Shown here: in pieces, positions 16,584 through 24,997 of the stretch
Position numbering within the stretch: position 1 is the first letter of the stretch
How the letters are laid out: every line of letters begins with the position of its first letter
Assembly (NCBI RefSeq): GCF_009176645.1
Contig: NZ_AP019007.1
Location: 1,550,001-1,614,000 of the forward strand
Origin: Enterobacter oligotrophicus
GTDB taxonomy: Bacteria > Pseudomonadota > Gammaproteobacteria > Enterobacterales > Enterobacteriaceae
Direction: 5' to 3'
Length of the DNA stretch: 64,000 nt
Program-made: the position numbers and the translations under genes
Notes under the pieces: model-generated
Databases searched by the model: none
Told to the model about the DNA's origin: nothing
What the model saw: the letters and a program-made list of their open reading frames with translations, nothing else

Positions 16584-17078
16584 ATGAATATGAAAAGCAT
16601 CGAAGATGTCTTTATCCACCTGTTATCAGATACCTATAGCGCCGAAAAGCAGCTAGCCCGCGCGCTCGGTAAGCTCTCTCGTGCCGCATCCAGCGAGCAG
16701 CTAAGCACAGCCTTTACTGCGCACCAGGAAGAGACGCAGGGTCAGATTGAGCGAATCGATCAGATCATTGAGCAGGAATCGGGTATTAAACTTAAACGCA
16801 TGAAATGCGTTGCAATGGAAGGTTTAATAGAAGAAGCGAATGAAGTCATTGAGAGCACAGAGAAAAATGAAGTGCGTGATGCCGCATTAATTGCCGCCGC
16901 ACAAAAAGTCGAACACTATGAAATTGCAAGTTACGGTACTCTGGCGACTTTAGCTGAGCAATTAGGCTATAAAAAAGCAGTAAAACTTCTTGCCGAAACA
17001 CTGGAAGAAGAAAAAGCAACCGATCTTAAACTCACCGACCTGGCTGTAGGAAATATTAACCAAAAAGCGCAAAAATAA
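16584..17078 (+). CDS. yciF: YciF, ferritin-like DUF892 protein
   Basis: This 164-aa all-helical protein aligns with E. coli YciF throughout (start MNMKSIEDVFIHLLSDTYSA, block KRMKCVAMEGLIEEANEVIE). The Glu/His pattern (AHQEE, VEHYEIASYG) is that of the four-helix di-metal, ferritin-like bundle. Metal binding has been seen in the family, but the reaction is not established. GGAG precedes the ATG. It shares the fold with yciE, which lies two genes downstream. Confidence 0.93.
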   Translation: MNMKSIEDVFIHLLSDTYSAEKQLARALGKLSRAASSEQLSTAFTAHQEETQGQIERIDQIIEQESGIKLKRMKCVAMEGLIEEANEVIESTEKNEVRDAALIAAAQKVEHYEIASYGTLATLAEQLGYKKAVKLLAETLEEEKATDLKLTDLAVGNINQKAQK

Positions 17079-17102
17079 CGCTATTCTACAGGTTAAATAA
17101 AA

Positions 17103-17306
17103 ATGAGCATCAGTCCCAGGACAATTAAACGGTGCCATTTAACGGCAGCCATAATATGGTTCATTCTTGCAATACCTTCCGTTATATGGTGGAAGAATAG
17201 CGTGCTTTGGGTCATTATCATCAGTATATATGCCAATATTGTCGGCCACTTATCCGGCTATAGCGCCGCACGTGCCGACCAGGCTGCTGAAAGTGAAACC
17301 AAATAA
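17103..17306 (+). CDS. Small two-helix membrane protein in the yci operon
   Basis: This 67-aa protein has a basic N-terminus, two hydrophobic segments (~14-29 and ~33-50, the first rich in Trp and Ile) and an acidic tail. It sits 24 nt after yciF and 25 nt before yciE, with AGGTTAA before its ATG, so it is translated as part of the operon. E. coli yciGFE has no gene here. I do not recognise a family; the helical hairpin could anchor a partner such as YciF/YciE or modulate the downstream oxidase. Confidence 0.7.
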   Translation: MSISPRTIKRCHLTAAIIWFILAIPSVIWWKNSVLWVIIISIYANIVGHLSGYSAARADQAAESETK

Positions 17307-17331
17307 CCGGCCAAATGTAGAGGTAAATAAA

Positions 17332-17838
17332 ATGAATCACGTTGAACACTACCATGACTGGCTACGCGATGCCCATGCGATGGAAAAGCAGGCAGAATCA
17401 ATGCTGGAATCCATGGCCAGCCGTATTGAAAATTACCCTGATTTACGTACCCGAATTGAACAACATATTAATGAGACAAAACGCCAAATCACATTGCTGG
17501 AAGAAATTCTCGATCGCAATGATATTTCACGTTCGGTTTTAAAAGACTCCATGAGCAAGATGGCCGCATTGGGTCAGTCCATTGGCGGTATGTTCCCGTC
17601 AGATGAAATCGTCAAAGGCTCGATCAGCGGGTATGTTTTCGAACAGTTCGAAATTGCCTGTTATACCTCGCTGCTGGCAGCTGCAAAAAAAGCGGGTGAC
17701 ACGGCCTCGATCCCGGCCATTGAAACTATTCTGGCGGAAGAGCGCGAAATGGCCGACTGGCTGATTCGCCATATTCCGCAAACCACAGAAGAATTCCTGC
17801 TGCGCTCTGACGCATCCGGCGTCGAAGCGAAAAAATAG
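17332..17838 (+). CDS. yciE: YciE, ferritin-like DUF892 protein
   Basis: This 168-aa protein matches E. coli YciE in length and across the sequence (HYHDWLRDAHAMEKQAESML at the start; GYVFEQFEIACYTSLLAAAK near residue 100). It is a helical, ferritin-like fold with conserved Glu/His. I chose ATG 17332, preceded by GAGGT; the frame runs back to 17167 through the upstream gene. It is followed after 21 nt by cioA, so the ferritin-like genes and the oxidase appear cotranscribed. Confidence 0.93.
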   Translation: MNHVEHYHDWLRDAHAMEKQAESMLESMASRIENYPDLRTRIEQHINETKRQITLLEEILDRNDISRSVLKDSMSKMAALGQSIGGMFPSDEIVKGSISGYVFEQFEIACYTSLLAAAKKAGDTASIPAIETILAEEREMADWLIRHIPQTTEEFLLRSDASGVEAKK

Positions 17839-17859
17839 CGCTCTTCGGGGGGGCGGGCT

Positions 17860-19263
17860 ATGTTCGAACTCGATGCGTTTCATCTGGCCAGGATTCAGTT
17901 CGCCTTTACCGTCTCCTTTCACATCCTTTTTCCGGCGATCACCATTGGGCTGGCCAGCTATCTGGTGGTGCTGGAGGGGATGTGGCTGCGCACCAAAAAT
18001 GACGTCTGGCGCTCGTTGTACCATTTCTGGCTAAAGATCTTCGCCGTCAATTTTGGCATGGGCGTGGTTTCAGGGCTGGTAATGGCATACCAGTTCGGCA
18101 CTAACTGGAGCGGGTTCTCTCAGTTTGCGGGAAGTATTACCGGCCCGCTACTCACCTATGAAGTGCTCACCGCCTTCTTCCTCGAAGCGGGTTTCCTGGG
18201 CGTGATGCTGTTCGGCTGGAACAAGGTTGGCCCTGGACTCCATTTCTTCTCCACCTGCATGGTCGCCCTCGGCACGCTGATGTCGACCTTCTGGATACTG
18301 GCCTCTAACAGCTGGATGCATACGCCTCAGGGCTTTAGTATTCAGAACGGCCAGGTGATCCCGGAGGACTGGCTGGCCGTTATCTTTAATCCCTCCTTCC
18401 CTTACCGCCTGATTCACATGTCTATTGCCGCGTTCCTCAGCAGCGCGCTGTTTGTGGGGGCGTCGGGTGCGTGGCATCTGCTGCGCGGCAACGATACGCC
18501 GGCGGTGCGGAAAATGTTCTCGATGGCGATGTGGATGGCGCTGCTGGTTGCCCCCATCCAGGCCGTCGTGGGCGATATGCACGGTCTGAATACGCTTGAG
18601 CATCAGCCCGCTAAAATTGCCGCAATCGAAGGCCACTGGGAGAATCCGCCTGGCGAGGCCACGCCACTGCTGCTGTTTGGCGTGCCGGATATGGAAGAAG
18701 AGCGCACGAAATATGGGCTGGCGATCCCCGCGCTCGGCAGCCTGATCCTGACGCATAGCCTTGATAAACAGGTTCCCGCCCTGAAAGATTTTCCAAAAGA
18801 GGATCGCCCGAATTCGTTAATCGTCTTCTGGTCGTTCCGGATTATGGTCGGGATGGGGCTTTTAATGATTGCCCTCGGCGCGCTGAGCGTCTGGCTACGC
18901 TATCGCCACCGGCTCTATCACTCGCGGCCGTTTCACTGGTTTGCTCTCTGCATGGGCCCCGCCGGACTGCTTGCGTTACTTGCAGGCTGGGTCACCACCG
19001 AAGTAGGCCGTCAGCCGTGGGTGGTCTATGGTTATCTGCGTACCATTGATGCGGTGTCACTGCACAGCACGCTGCAGATGAGCATTAGCCTGCTGGCCTT
19101 CATCGTAGTCTACTGCTCGGTGTTTGGCGTGGGCTACGTTTACCTTGTCCGGCTGATCAAGAAAGGGCCGCAGCCTGTCGGCACGCTGACGTCGAATACA
19201 TCGGGCACGCCTGCTCGTCCGCTGTCTGCCGCAGAGTCGGTTCCGGAACAGGAGAGAACCTGA
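17860..19263 (+). CDS. cioA: Cytochrome bd-type quinol oxidase subunit I, CIO type
   Basis: This 467-aa inner-membrane subunit carries the three hemes. Ligands are visible at His21 (high-spin b), His186 and Met329 (b558), with proton-path Glu101 and Glu109 and quinol-site Lys252 and Glu257. Relative to E. coli CydA the stretch after Glu257 is about 60 residues shorter, i.e. the short Q-loop typical of cyanide-insensitive oxidases (CioA). A G-rich stretch precedes the ATG. Its stop overlaps the cioB start by 1 nt. The location in a stress-gene row suggests use under oxidative or desiccation stress rather than as the main oxidase. Confidence 0.92.
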   Translation: MFELDAFHLARIQFAFTVSFHILFPAITIGLASYLVVLEGMWLRTKNDVWRSLYHFWLKIFAVNFGMGVVSGLVMAYQFGTNWSGFSQFAGSITGPLLTYEVLTAFFLEAGFLGVMLFGWNKVGPGLHFFSTCMVALGTLMSTFWILASNSWMHTPQGFSIQNGQVIPEDWLAVIFNPSFPYRLIHMSIAAFLSSALFVGASGAWHLLRGNDTPAVRKMFSMAMWMALLVAPIQAVVGDMHGLNTLEHQPAKIAAIEGHWENPPGEATPLLLFGVPDMEEERTKYGLAIPALGSLILTHSLDKQVPALKDFPKEDRPNSLIVFWSFRIMVGMGLLMIALGALSVWLRYRHRLYHSRPFHWFALCMGPAGLLALLAGWVTTEVGRQPWVVYGYLRTIDAVSLHSTLQMSISLLAFIVVYCSVFGVGYVYLVRLIKKGPQPVGTLTSNTSGTPARPLSAAESVPEQERT

Positions 19264-20273
19264 TGGGCGTTGATATCTCGGTTATCTGGTTTGCCATCAT
19301 CGTCTTCGCCACGCTGATGTATATCATCATGGATGGCTTTGACTTAGGTATTGGGATGTTGTTCAGCTTCGTGGGCGACGCAAAGGAACGGGACGTCATG
19401 GTCAACAGCGTCGCTCCGGTCTGGGACGGGAATGAAACCTGGCTGGTGCTCGGCGGCGCAGGGCTATTCGGCGCGTTTCCGCTGGCCTATGCGGTGATTA
19501 TCGACGCGCTGACCATTCCCCTCACCGCCATGCTGATTGGCCTTATCTTTCGCGGCGTAGCCTTTGAGTTCCGCTTTAAGGCCACGCCTTCACACCGTAA
19601 ATTCTGGGATTACTCTTTTGCCGGCGGATCGCTGCTCGCCACCTTCAGCCAGGGGATTGTCGTCGGTGCGATGATCAACGGTTTTAAGGTTGAGGGGCGG
19701 CGCTTCGTAGGGTCAGCACTCGACTGGCTCACGCCGTTTAACCTGTTTTGTGGATTAGGGCTGGTTGTCGCCTACACCCTGCTGGCGACCACGTGGCTGA
19801 TCATGAAAAGTGAAGGCGCACTGCAAAACCGCATGCGCGACCTGACCCGACACGTACTGCTCGCACTGATGGCGGTGATTGCCGTGGTAAGCATCTGGAC
19901 GCCGCTCGGCTGGCAGTACGTGGCCGAGCGCTGGTTTACGTTGCCCAACTTCTTCTGGTTCCTGCCGGTTCCGTTGCTGGTCGGCGTGTTCAGTCTGTGG
20001 ATCTGGCGGCTAACCCGTAATCCGGACAGCCATGCCCGCCCGTTCCTGCTGACGCTTGGGCTGATATTTCTCGGCTTTAGCGGGCTGGGGATTAGCCTGT
20101 GGCCTCACATTATTCCCCCGCATATCACCCTGTGGGACGCTGCGGCCCCTCCTGCCAGTCAGCTGTTTATGCTGGTCGGTACACTGCTCATTATTCCGGT
20201 GATTCTGGTCTACACCGCATGGAGCTACTACGTCTTCCGGGGCAAGGTTTCCGGAACGGAAGGTTATCACTGA
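19263..20273 (+). CDS. cioB: Cytochrome bd-type quinol oxidase subunit II, CIO type
   Basis: This 336-aa partner subunit has about eight membrane segments and no heme ligands of its own. Family features include the N-terminal MDGFDLGIGML and the VWDGNETWLVLGGA motif. It is translationally coupled to cioA (TGATG junction). The length suits CioB rather than E. coli CydB (~379). No small CydX-like subunit gene follows: the next start lies 8 nt downstream and belongs to the GH13 gene. Confidence 0.92.
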   Translation: MGVDISVIWFAIIVFATLMYIIMDGFDLGIGMLFSFVGDAKERDVMVNSVAPVWDGNETWLVLGGAGLFGAFPLAYAVIIDALTIPLTAMLIGLIFRGVAFEFRFKATPSHRKFWDYSFAGGSLLATFSQGIVVGAMINGFKVEGRRFVGSALDWLTPFNLFCGLGLVVAYTLLATTWLIMKSEGALQNRMRDLTRHVLLALMAVIAVVSIWTPLGWQYVAERWFTLPNFFWFLPVPLLVGVFSLWIWRLTRNPDSHARPFLLTLGLIFLGFSGLGISLWPHIIPPHITLWDAAAPPASQLFMLVGTLLIIPVILVYTAWSYYVFRGKVSGTEGYH

Positions 20274-20281
20274 GGTACGCT

Positions 20282-21907
20282 ATGGCAGGCTGGCATACTC
20301 GAGCCATTATTTATCAGATTGATACTGCACTGTTTTACGATCTTAACGGCGATGGCTGTGGAGATATCGCCGGAATAGGGGCGAAGTTACGCTACATTCG
20401 CCGGATGGGGGCAACGGTTATCTGGATCACCCCTTTTTACCTTACGCCCTTTCTGGACGAGGGGTATGACGTAAGCGACCATCTTCAGGTCGATCCCCGT
20501 TTCGGTAAACTGGCGGACATTATCGCGTTTATCGAGCTGGCCCGCGAGCTGGGGATGCAGGTCATCATTGAGCTGCTGATCCAGCATACCTCTGACGCGC
20601 ATCCCTGGTTTCAGAAAGCGCGTCGCAACCCGCACTCACCGTTTCGTGACTATTACCTGTGGTCTGATAATGACGACGACGACACGCCGCCCATGTTCCC
20701 CGGCGTGGAAAAGAGTATCTGGTCATGGGATGACGAAGCTGGCCAATACTACCGGCATATGTTTTATCACCATGAGCCGGACCTGAATCTGGCCTCGCCT
20801 GCCGTCCTCAAAGAGATCGAGAACATCATCATCTTCTGGCTCAAACTCGGCGTGTCGGGCTTTCGTCTGGATGCAGCGACACATCTGACAAAACAAGCCG
20901 GACGCGGTGATGAAAAAAAGGGGCTATGGATTCTGGAGCATATGCGCAACCTCGTTGAACAACACAATCCGGATGCGATCCTGCTCGGCGAAGTCGATGT
21001 TGAGGTTGAGGCGTATAAAGACTACTTCGGTAATAACGACCGCCTGAATCTGGTGCTGAACTTCTGGCTCAATAAATTCTTCTACGTCAGCCTTGCAGAG
21101 AAAAGCGCGCGGCCGCTGCGTAATGCGGTTAAAAAGATGATTGTGCCGCCTGACGCCTGCTGTTTCGCCAACTGGCTGCGCAATCATGACGAGCTGGACC
21201 TGGAAGGGATCGGTAAAAAAGCAATGCAGACCGTTCTCGACGCCTTTGCGCCGGAAGAAGAGATGTACGTTTACCAGCGAGGTATCCGCCGCCGTCTGGC
21301 TCCCATGCTGAACGGCAATCAAAAGCGGCTGGCGTTCTGCCACGCAGTTTTGTTTTCGCTACCTGGCGTACCCGTGATGCGCTACGGGGATGAGATTGGG
21401 ATGGGTGACGACCTGGCGCTTGAGGAGCGTTATGCCGTCCGCACGCCGATGCAGTGGGCAGGATCGCAAGGCGGTGGCTTCTCCGACGCCGATCCAGAGA
21501 CCTTTATCGCGCCCATCATCGACCACGGCCCGTTTCGTTATCAGAAAATCAACGTGGCGGATTCGCTATTGCACCGCAACTCGCTGCTGCACAGAATCAT
21601 TGATATCGCCAATACGCGCTCGGAGTTTCCGGAGATCGGCATTGCGCCGTTTCGTATCATTAATATCAATCAGGATGCGGTTCTGGGGATCTGTTACGAG
21701 ACCGACGAGCGCAGCATCCTGACCTTCGTGAACTTCAGCGACAAGCCCGTACAGTTCACCGCCAGAGGCATCCGGAACACGACATGGACCGCCTGTCTGG
21801 CCGACAAACGCTACGATGACGCGCTGATCTGCGGCAAAACCGTGCAGCTCAGCATTGGCGGCTACGGTTACCGCTGGTTCTGGACCAACCGCACCGCGCT
21901 GCGCTGA
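20282..21907 (+). CDS. GH13 alpha-glucan enzyme, trehalose-synthase-like
   Basis: This 541-aa protein resembles the catalytic part of TreS (maltose/trehalose interconversion), without a maltokinase extension. The GH13 catalytic triad is at Asp197 (GFRLDAATH), Glu237 (LLGEVDVE) and Asp303 (RNHDEL). Region I reads ELLIQH, with Gln101 where GH13 enzymes almost always have Asn before the conserved His, so substrate specificity may differ. I chose ATG 20282 with GAGGT before it; the frame runs back into cioB. It is 8 nt behind cioB, hence in the same operon, and may support compatible-solute metabolism. Exact reaction unproven. Confidence 0.82.
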   Translation: MAGWHTRAIIYQIDTALFYDLNGDGCGDIAGIGAKLRYIRRMGATVIWITPFYLTPFLDEGYDVSDHLQVDPRFGKLADIIAFIELARELGMQVIIELLIQHTSDAHPWFQKARRNPHSPFRDYYLWSDNDDDDTPPMFPGVEKSIWSWDDEAGQYYRHMFYHHEPDLNLASPAVLKEIENIIIFWLKLGVSGFRLDAATHLTKQAGRGDEKKGLWILEHMRNLVEQHNPDAILLGEVDVEVEAYKDYFGNNDRLNLVLNFWLNKFFYVSLAEKSARPLRNAVKKMIVPPDACCFANWLRNHDELDLEGIGKKAMQTVLDAFAPEEEMYVYQRGIRRRLAPMLNGNQKRLAFCHAVLFSLPGVPVMRYGDEIGMGDDLALEERYAVRTPMQWAGSQGGGFSDADPETFIAPIIDHGPFRYQKINVADSLLHRNSLLHRIIDIANTRSEFPEIGIAPFRIININQDAVLGICYETDERSILTFVNFSDKPVQFTARGIRNTTWTACLADKRYDDALICGKTVQLSIGGYGYRWFWTNRTALR

Positions 21908-22894
21908 TTATTTTTTCCGGGTCGCCAGCAGACGAACCATGATCAGACTCGCCACCGCGAGGGAGCCGAGCAGCACTTTCCCCGGCGCACCAGACGTGAT
22001 GGCTGTGGCGCGATCTTTCGCTTCAGCGGAAAAATGCCCATGGATTTTGTGCAGATCGTTAACCGGCTGATCCAGATAATCCCGACGATTTTCTGCCTTC
22101 AGGTTATCGGTCATCTGCCCTTCCCAGGCTTTTTTAACCATCAGGCGATCGAGAAAACCGGGAAAGAGAAATTGCCCGACAATCGACTGAATAGTGCTGC
22201 TTCCCACCCACAGTTCACGTACCGGCTTTTGCGCGACCTTAAAAATCGCGCTGGCGGCCACTTCAGGCTGAAAGACCGGCGGTACGGGGCGCATGGTCCA
22301 GGCAAATTTATTTCTGGCCCACTCGAACTGCGGCGTGTTGAGACCTGGCATCTGCACCATCGACAACGTGACCCGACTGTTTTCATGCATCAGCTCGGTA
22401 CGCACGGCATCGGTGAAGCCCCGAATTGCCGCTTTTGCGCCACAGTAGGCCGACTGCAACGGAATGGAACGGTAGGCCAGCGCCGAGCCGACCTGAATAA
22501 TCGTGCCGCGATCGCGGGGGATCATTAACTCCAGCGCGGCGCGGGTGCCGTTGACATAGCCCAGGTAAGTCACCTCGGTGACACGACGAAATTCATCGGG
22601 CGTCAGGGTGCGAAACGGCGCTAACACGGCCCCCATGGCGTTGTTGACCCACACATCAATGGCCCCGAGACGATACTCGATTTCATTAGCAGCATCGACG
22701 ACCGCCTTGCTGTCGGCCACGTCGGCCTGGACGGCATACGCATTCACCCCAAACCGGCGTAGCTCCTCCTGCGTAGAGTGCAGGCTTTCCTCATCGCGGG
22801 CAATAATGCCCACATCATAGCCCGCTTTCGCAAAGTGCAGCGCCGTGGCTTTCCCCACGCCCGCCGTACCGCCGGTAATGACAATCACAGCCAT
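21908..22894 (-). CDS. Membrane-anchored short-chain dehydrogenase
   Basis: This 328-aa SDR has TGGTAGVG (residues 7-14), VNNAMG at 83-88 and the catalytic set Ser137, Tyr150 and Lys154. It extends ~80 residues beyond the classical fold and ends in a hydrophobic segment (~303-322) followed by Arg-Lys-Lys, suggesting a C-terminal membrane anchor. Substrate unknown. GGAGG precedes the ATG. Its stop directly abuts the stop of the convergent GH13 gene with no space for a terminator. It is the last gene of a four-gene minus-strand unit. Confidence 0.83.
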   Translation of the reverse strand: MAVIVITGGTAGVGKATALHFAKAGYDVGIIARDEESLHSTQEELRRFGVNAYAVQADVADSKAVVDAANEIEYRLGAIDVWVNNAMGAVLAPFRTLTPDEFRRVTEVTYLGYVNGTRAALELMIPRDRGTIIQVGSALAYRSIPLQSAYCGAKAAIRGFTDAVRTELMHENSRVTLSMVQMPGLNTPQFEWARNKFAWTMRPVPPVFQPEVAASAIFKVAQKPVRELWVGSSTIQSIVGQFLFPGFLDRLMVKKAWEGQMTDNLKAENRRDYLDQPVNDLHKIHGHFSAEAKDRATAITSGAPGKVLLGSLAVASLIMVRLLATRKK

Positions 22895-22912
22895 AGAACC
22901 TCCGCCGTTGTT

Positions 22913-23431
22913 TTATCCGTTTTTCCCGTCTGATAGCTTCACAATCAATTCCGATAGCGAATAGCGGACCGCTTTTTCCACCACATCCTGACATTCACCT
23001 GAGAACAGCACGGTGCTCGTTTCAGTATGTCCGCGTAAATTCCAGGCGAAGCAGACTGTGCCCGCTGCGGTGCCATCGTCGCCCCCTTCTGGCCCGGCAT
23101 AGCCACTGATAGCGATACTGATATCCGCCTCGGCAATGTCGAGAATTTTGGCGGCCATCTCGGTAACGGTTTGTTCACTGACGGCAGTAAAGCGCGCGAT
23201 GGTCTCCGGGCGTACACCCAGAATTCTTTCCTTTGCAGCATCACTGAAAACCACCATGCCGACATCGTAAAATTCTGCCGTGTTCTCTTCGGCACAGAGC
23301 GCGACGGCCAGATTTCCGCCGGTACAGGATTCTGCCGTGGTTAAGCGAAGCCCTAAGTCCGTGAGCTTGCTCGCTACCTTTTTGGTCAGTTCACTGACCG
23401 TGGTATTTTTATCGTGGTAAAGATTGCTCAT
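22913..23431 (-). CDS. CinA/PncC-family protein (YdeJ-like)
   Basis: This 172-aa protein is the C-terminal CinA domain only, the form that in PncC deamidates nicotinamide mononucleotide. Hallmarks are TAESCTGG (residues ~31-38) and SGYAGPEGGDDGTAAGTV. Length and the nearby ydeI gene match E. coli YdeJ, a CinA-family protein reported, to my knowledge, not to have strong deamidase activity; activity here is therefore open. AGAGG precedes the ATG. It is cotranscribed between the DUF421 gene and the SDR. Confidence 0.82.
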   Translation of the reverse strand: MSNLYHDKNTTVSELTKKVASKLTDLGLRLTTAESCTGGNLAVALCAEENTAEFYDVGMVVFSDAAKERILGVRPETIARFTAVSEQTVTEMAAKILDIAEADISIAISGYAGPEGGDDGTAAGTVCFAWNLRGHTETSTVLFSGECQDVVEKAVRYSLSELIVKLSDGKNG

Positions 23432-23442
23432 ACCTGCACCTC

Positions 23443-23889
23443 TTAATTTTCAAAAGGAATAATTGAGATATGGCCATTACGCTCCAGAATGGCATATTTA
23501 ATTTCACTTAATTCTGTAATGCCATGATTCTGGCGTGCGGACACTAAAATATCGTCACAGGAAACATCGACTTTTTTAAGTTTATCGCGTATCGGAACAC
23601 CGTTATCCACAAGAATTACCGGCGTGCCGTCGAGAATATTCTCCACCGGAGAAAAATATTTCTTCATCAGGCCAAATATAATATCCACCACCACCAGCGT
23701 GGTGATCGTTATCATCGCCCCCGTGATGGAAAAATCATCCCCCAGCAACGCCTGCTGTGTCGCCTCACTGATAATTAAAAGGAGTATCAGGTCAAAACTG
23801 GTCATCTGTAGCAAAGCACGACGCCCGGCCACTTTAAATACCACCATCAAAAACAGGTAAATTGCCAGGGCACGAAAGACCATATCCAT
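23443..23889 (-). CDS. DUF421 (YetF-like) membrane protein
   Basis: This 148-aa protein has three N-terminal membrane segments (including RALAIYLFLMVVFKVAGRRA and SFDLILLLIISEATQQALLG) and a C-terminal alpha/beta domain (from ~85) with the family motif GTPVILVDNG. DUF421 proteins are common in spore formers and stress islands and lack a settled function. The stop codon TAG of the upstream gene overlaps its ribosome site (TAGGAGG), so translation of the two is tightly coupled. Confidence 0.85.
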   Translation of the reverse strand: MDMVFRALAIYLFLMVVFKVAGRRALLQMTSFDLILLLIISEATQQALLGDDFSITGAMITITTLVVVDIIFGLMKKYFSPVENILDGTPVILVDNGVPIRDKLKKVDVSCDDILVSARQNHGITELSEIKYAILERNGHISIIPFEN

Positions 23890-23898
23890 ATCAGCCTC

Positions 23899-24402
23899 CT
23901 AAGGGTAAATAAACTGCCAGAAATGAATATCCGGCTCGTTATTTACGCGAATGACATTGGCCCATTTTCCGGCTTTAGAGGGCGTGATGAATAACAGGAC
24001 GGAGAATGTATCTTCAGTTTTCAGGTGGTTGTAAACAAAGAAGAGGGTATTACCGCGACTGTACATGCTGTCCGGCTGCGGCCAGACGCTGCCTGGCTCG
24101 TAAGCCTCACGGCTCTCCGTGGTCATACTGATGATATATTTTCCCTCACTTTTAACCGGGAAGGTAAGCTGCATTCTGGACTCCGTTTGTCGGCGGCCAA
24201 AGCGCTCATAGCTGATTGTCAGCGATTTCGCTGAATTTATTTTTTCCCTGTCACTCACTACCCCACTCGAAAACAGCCCCGCAACGGCGGCGACAATAAT
24301 GCCCAACAACACAATAAAACCCACCTGGCGAAATGCAAACTCAAACGTCAGTAAGCGATAACTCTCATTTATCCCAGGCACCTTTTCATTTTTACGATTC
24401 AT
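23899..24402 (-). CDS. Unknown membrane-anchored protein
   Basis: This 167-aa protein, not recognised, has a short cytoplasmic N-terminus and one membrane helix (~25-47, VGFIVLLGIIVAAVAGLF). An extracytoplasmic ~120-residue domain rich in beta-type sequence follows (QLTFPVKSEGKYIISM; IHFWQFIYP at the end). There are no cysteines or lipobox. It is the first gene of the unit with DUF421, CinA-like and SDR genes and is translationally coupled to DUF421, which suggests a shared membrane complex. The N-terminal ATG at 24402 lies ~140 bp from the divergent ydeI. Confidence 0.65.
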   Translation of the reverse strand: MNRKNEKVPGINESYRLLTFEFAFRQVGFIVLLGIIVAAVAGLFSSGVVSDREKINSAKSLTISYERFGRRQTESRMQLTFPVKSEGKYIISMTTESREAYEPGSVWPQPDSMYSRGNTLFFVYNHLKTEDTFSVLLFITPSKAGKWANVIRVNNEPDIHFWQFIYP

Positions 24403-24540
24403 GGCAACCTTTACCGTTTCGCCTATTTACCGAAATTAATGATTTTTAAAGCGAATGTTTTTAAGACTTATCACATTTGCCACATAAAGGAATAGCAACA
24501 ATACTTAATAAGTCAAGACAACATAAATGAAGGATATCAG

Positions 24541-24930
24541 ATGAAATTATCAGTAATTTCCGCTTTTTTGATATTTTTAATACCTGCAGCCTGGGCGGAT
24601 AATAACGGCGGGTTACAAAAAGGCGAAGCACCACCGCCTCCTCATGCGCTGGATGATGGCTATCGAGGAACAGACGATGCGCGCATCATGACCATTAATC
24701 AGGCGAAAGGAATGCATGATGGTGCGACGATATCGCTTCGAGGAAACCTTATTGACGGCAACGGCGATAAGTTCGTATTTCAGGATAAAACCGGAAAAAT
24801 TGACGTTATTATCCCACAAGCGGTATTTGACGGCAGAACGGTAAAACCTGACCAGATGATCAGTATTAACGGTTCGCTTGATAAGAAATCATCGCCTCCG
24901 GTTGTTCGCGTCGATCATCTGCAAAAATAA
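24541..24930 (+). CDS. ydeI: YdeI, periplasmic BOF-domain stress protein
   Basis: This 129-aa protein has a signal peptide (residues 1-19, ending Ala-Trp-Ala) and the OB-fold of the YgiW/YdeI family (residues ~48-129). It matches E. coli YdeI, including [18 protein letters not shown] and the C-terminal [20 protein letters not shown]. In Salmonella and E. coli, family members help resist peroxide and antimicrobial peptides, and OmdA/YdeI is RpoS/Rcs-linked. AAGGATAT precedes the ATG. Divergent from the DUF421 unit. Confidence 0.9.
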   Translation: MKLSVISAFLIFLIPAAWADNNGGLQKGEAPPPPHALDDGYRGTDDARIMTINQAKGMHDGATISLRGNLIDGNGDKFVFQDKTGKIDVIIPQAVFDGRTVKPDQMISINGSLDKKSSPPVVRVDHLQK

Positions 24931-24997
24931 CGTTAGCGAAGCGTTAACGCTGCAACTATCCATCAAATCTCACCCCTTGGCTTAAAAGGAGTCAGCT

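Noticed and set aside
20274..20281. CydX-like small subunit after cioB
   Set aside because: Only 8 nt separate cioB from the GH13 gene; no short frame with a membrane helix fits.
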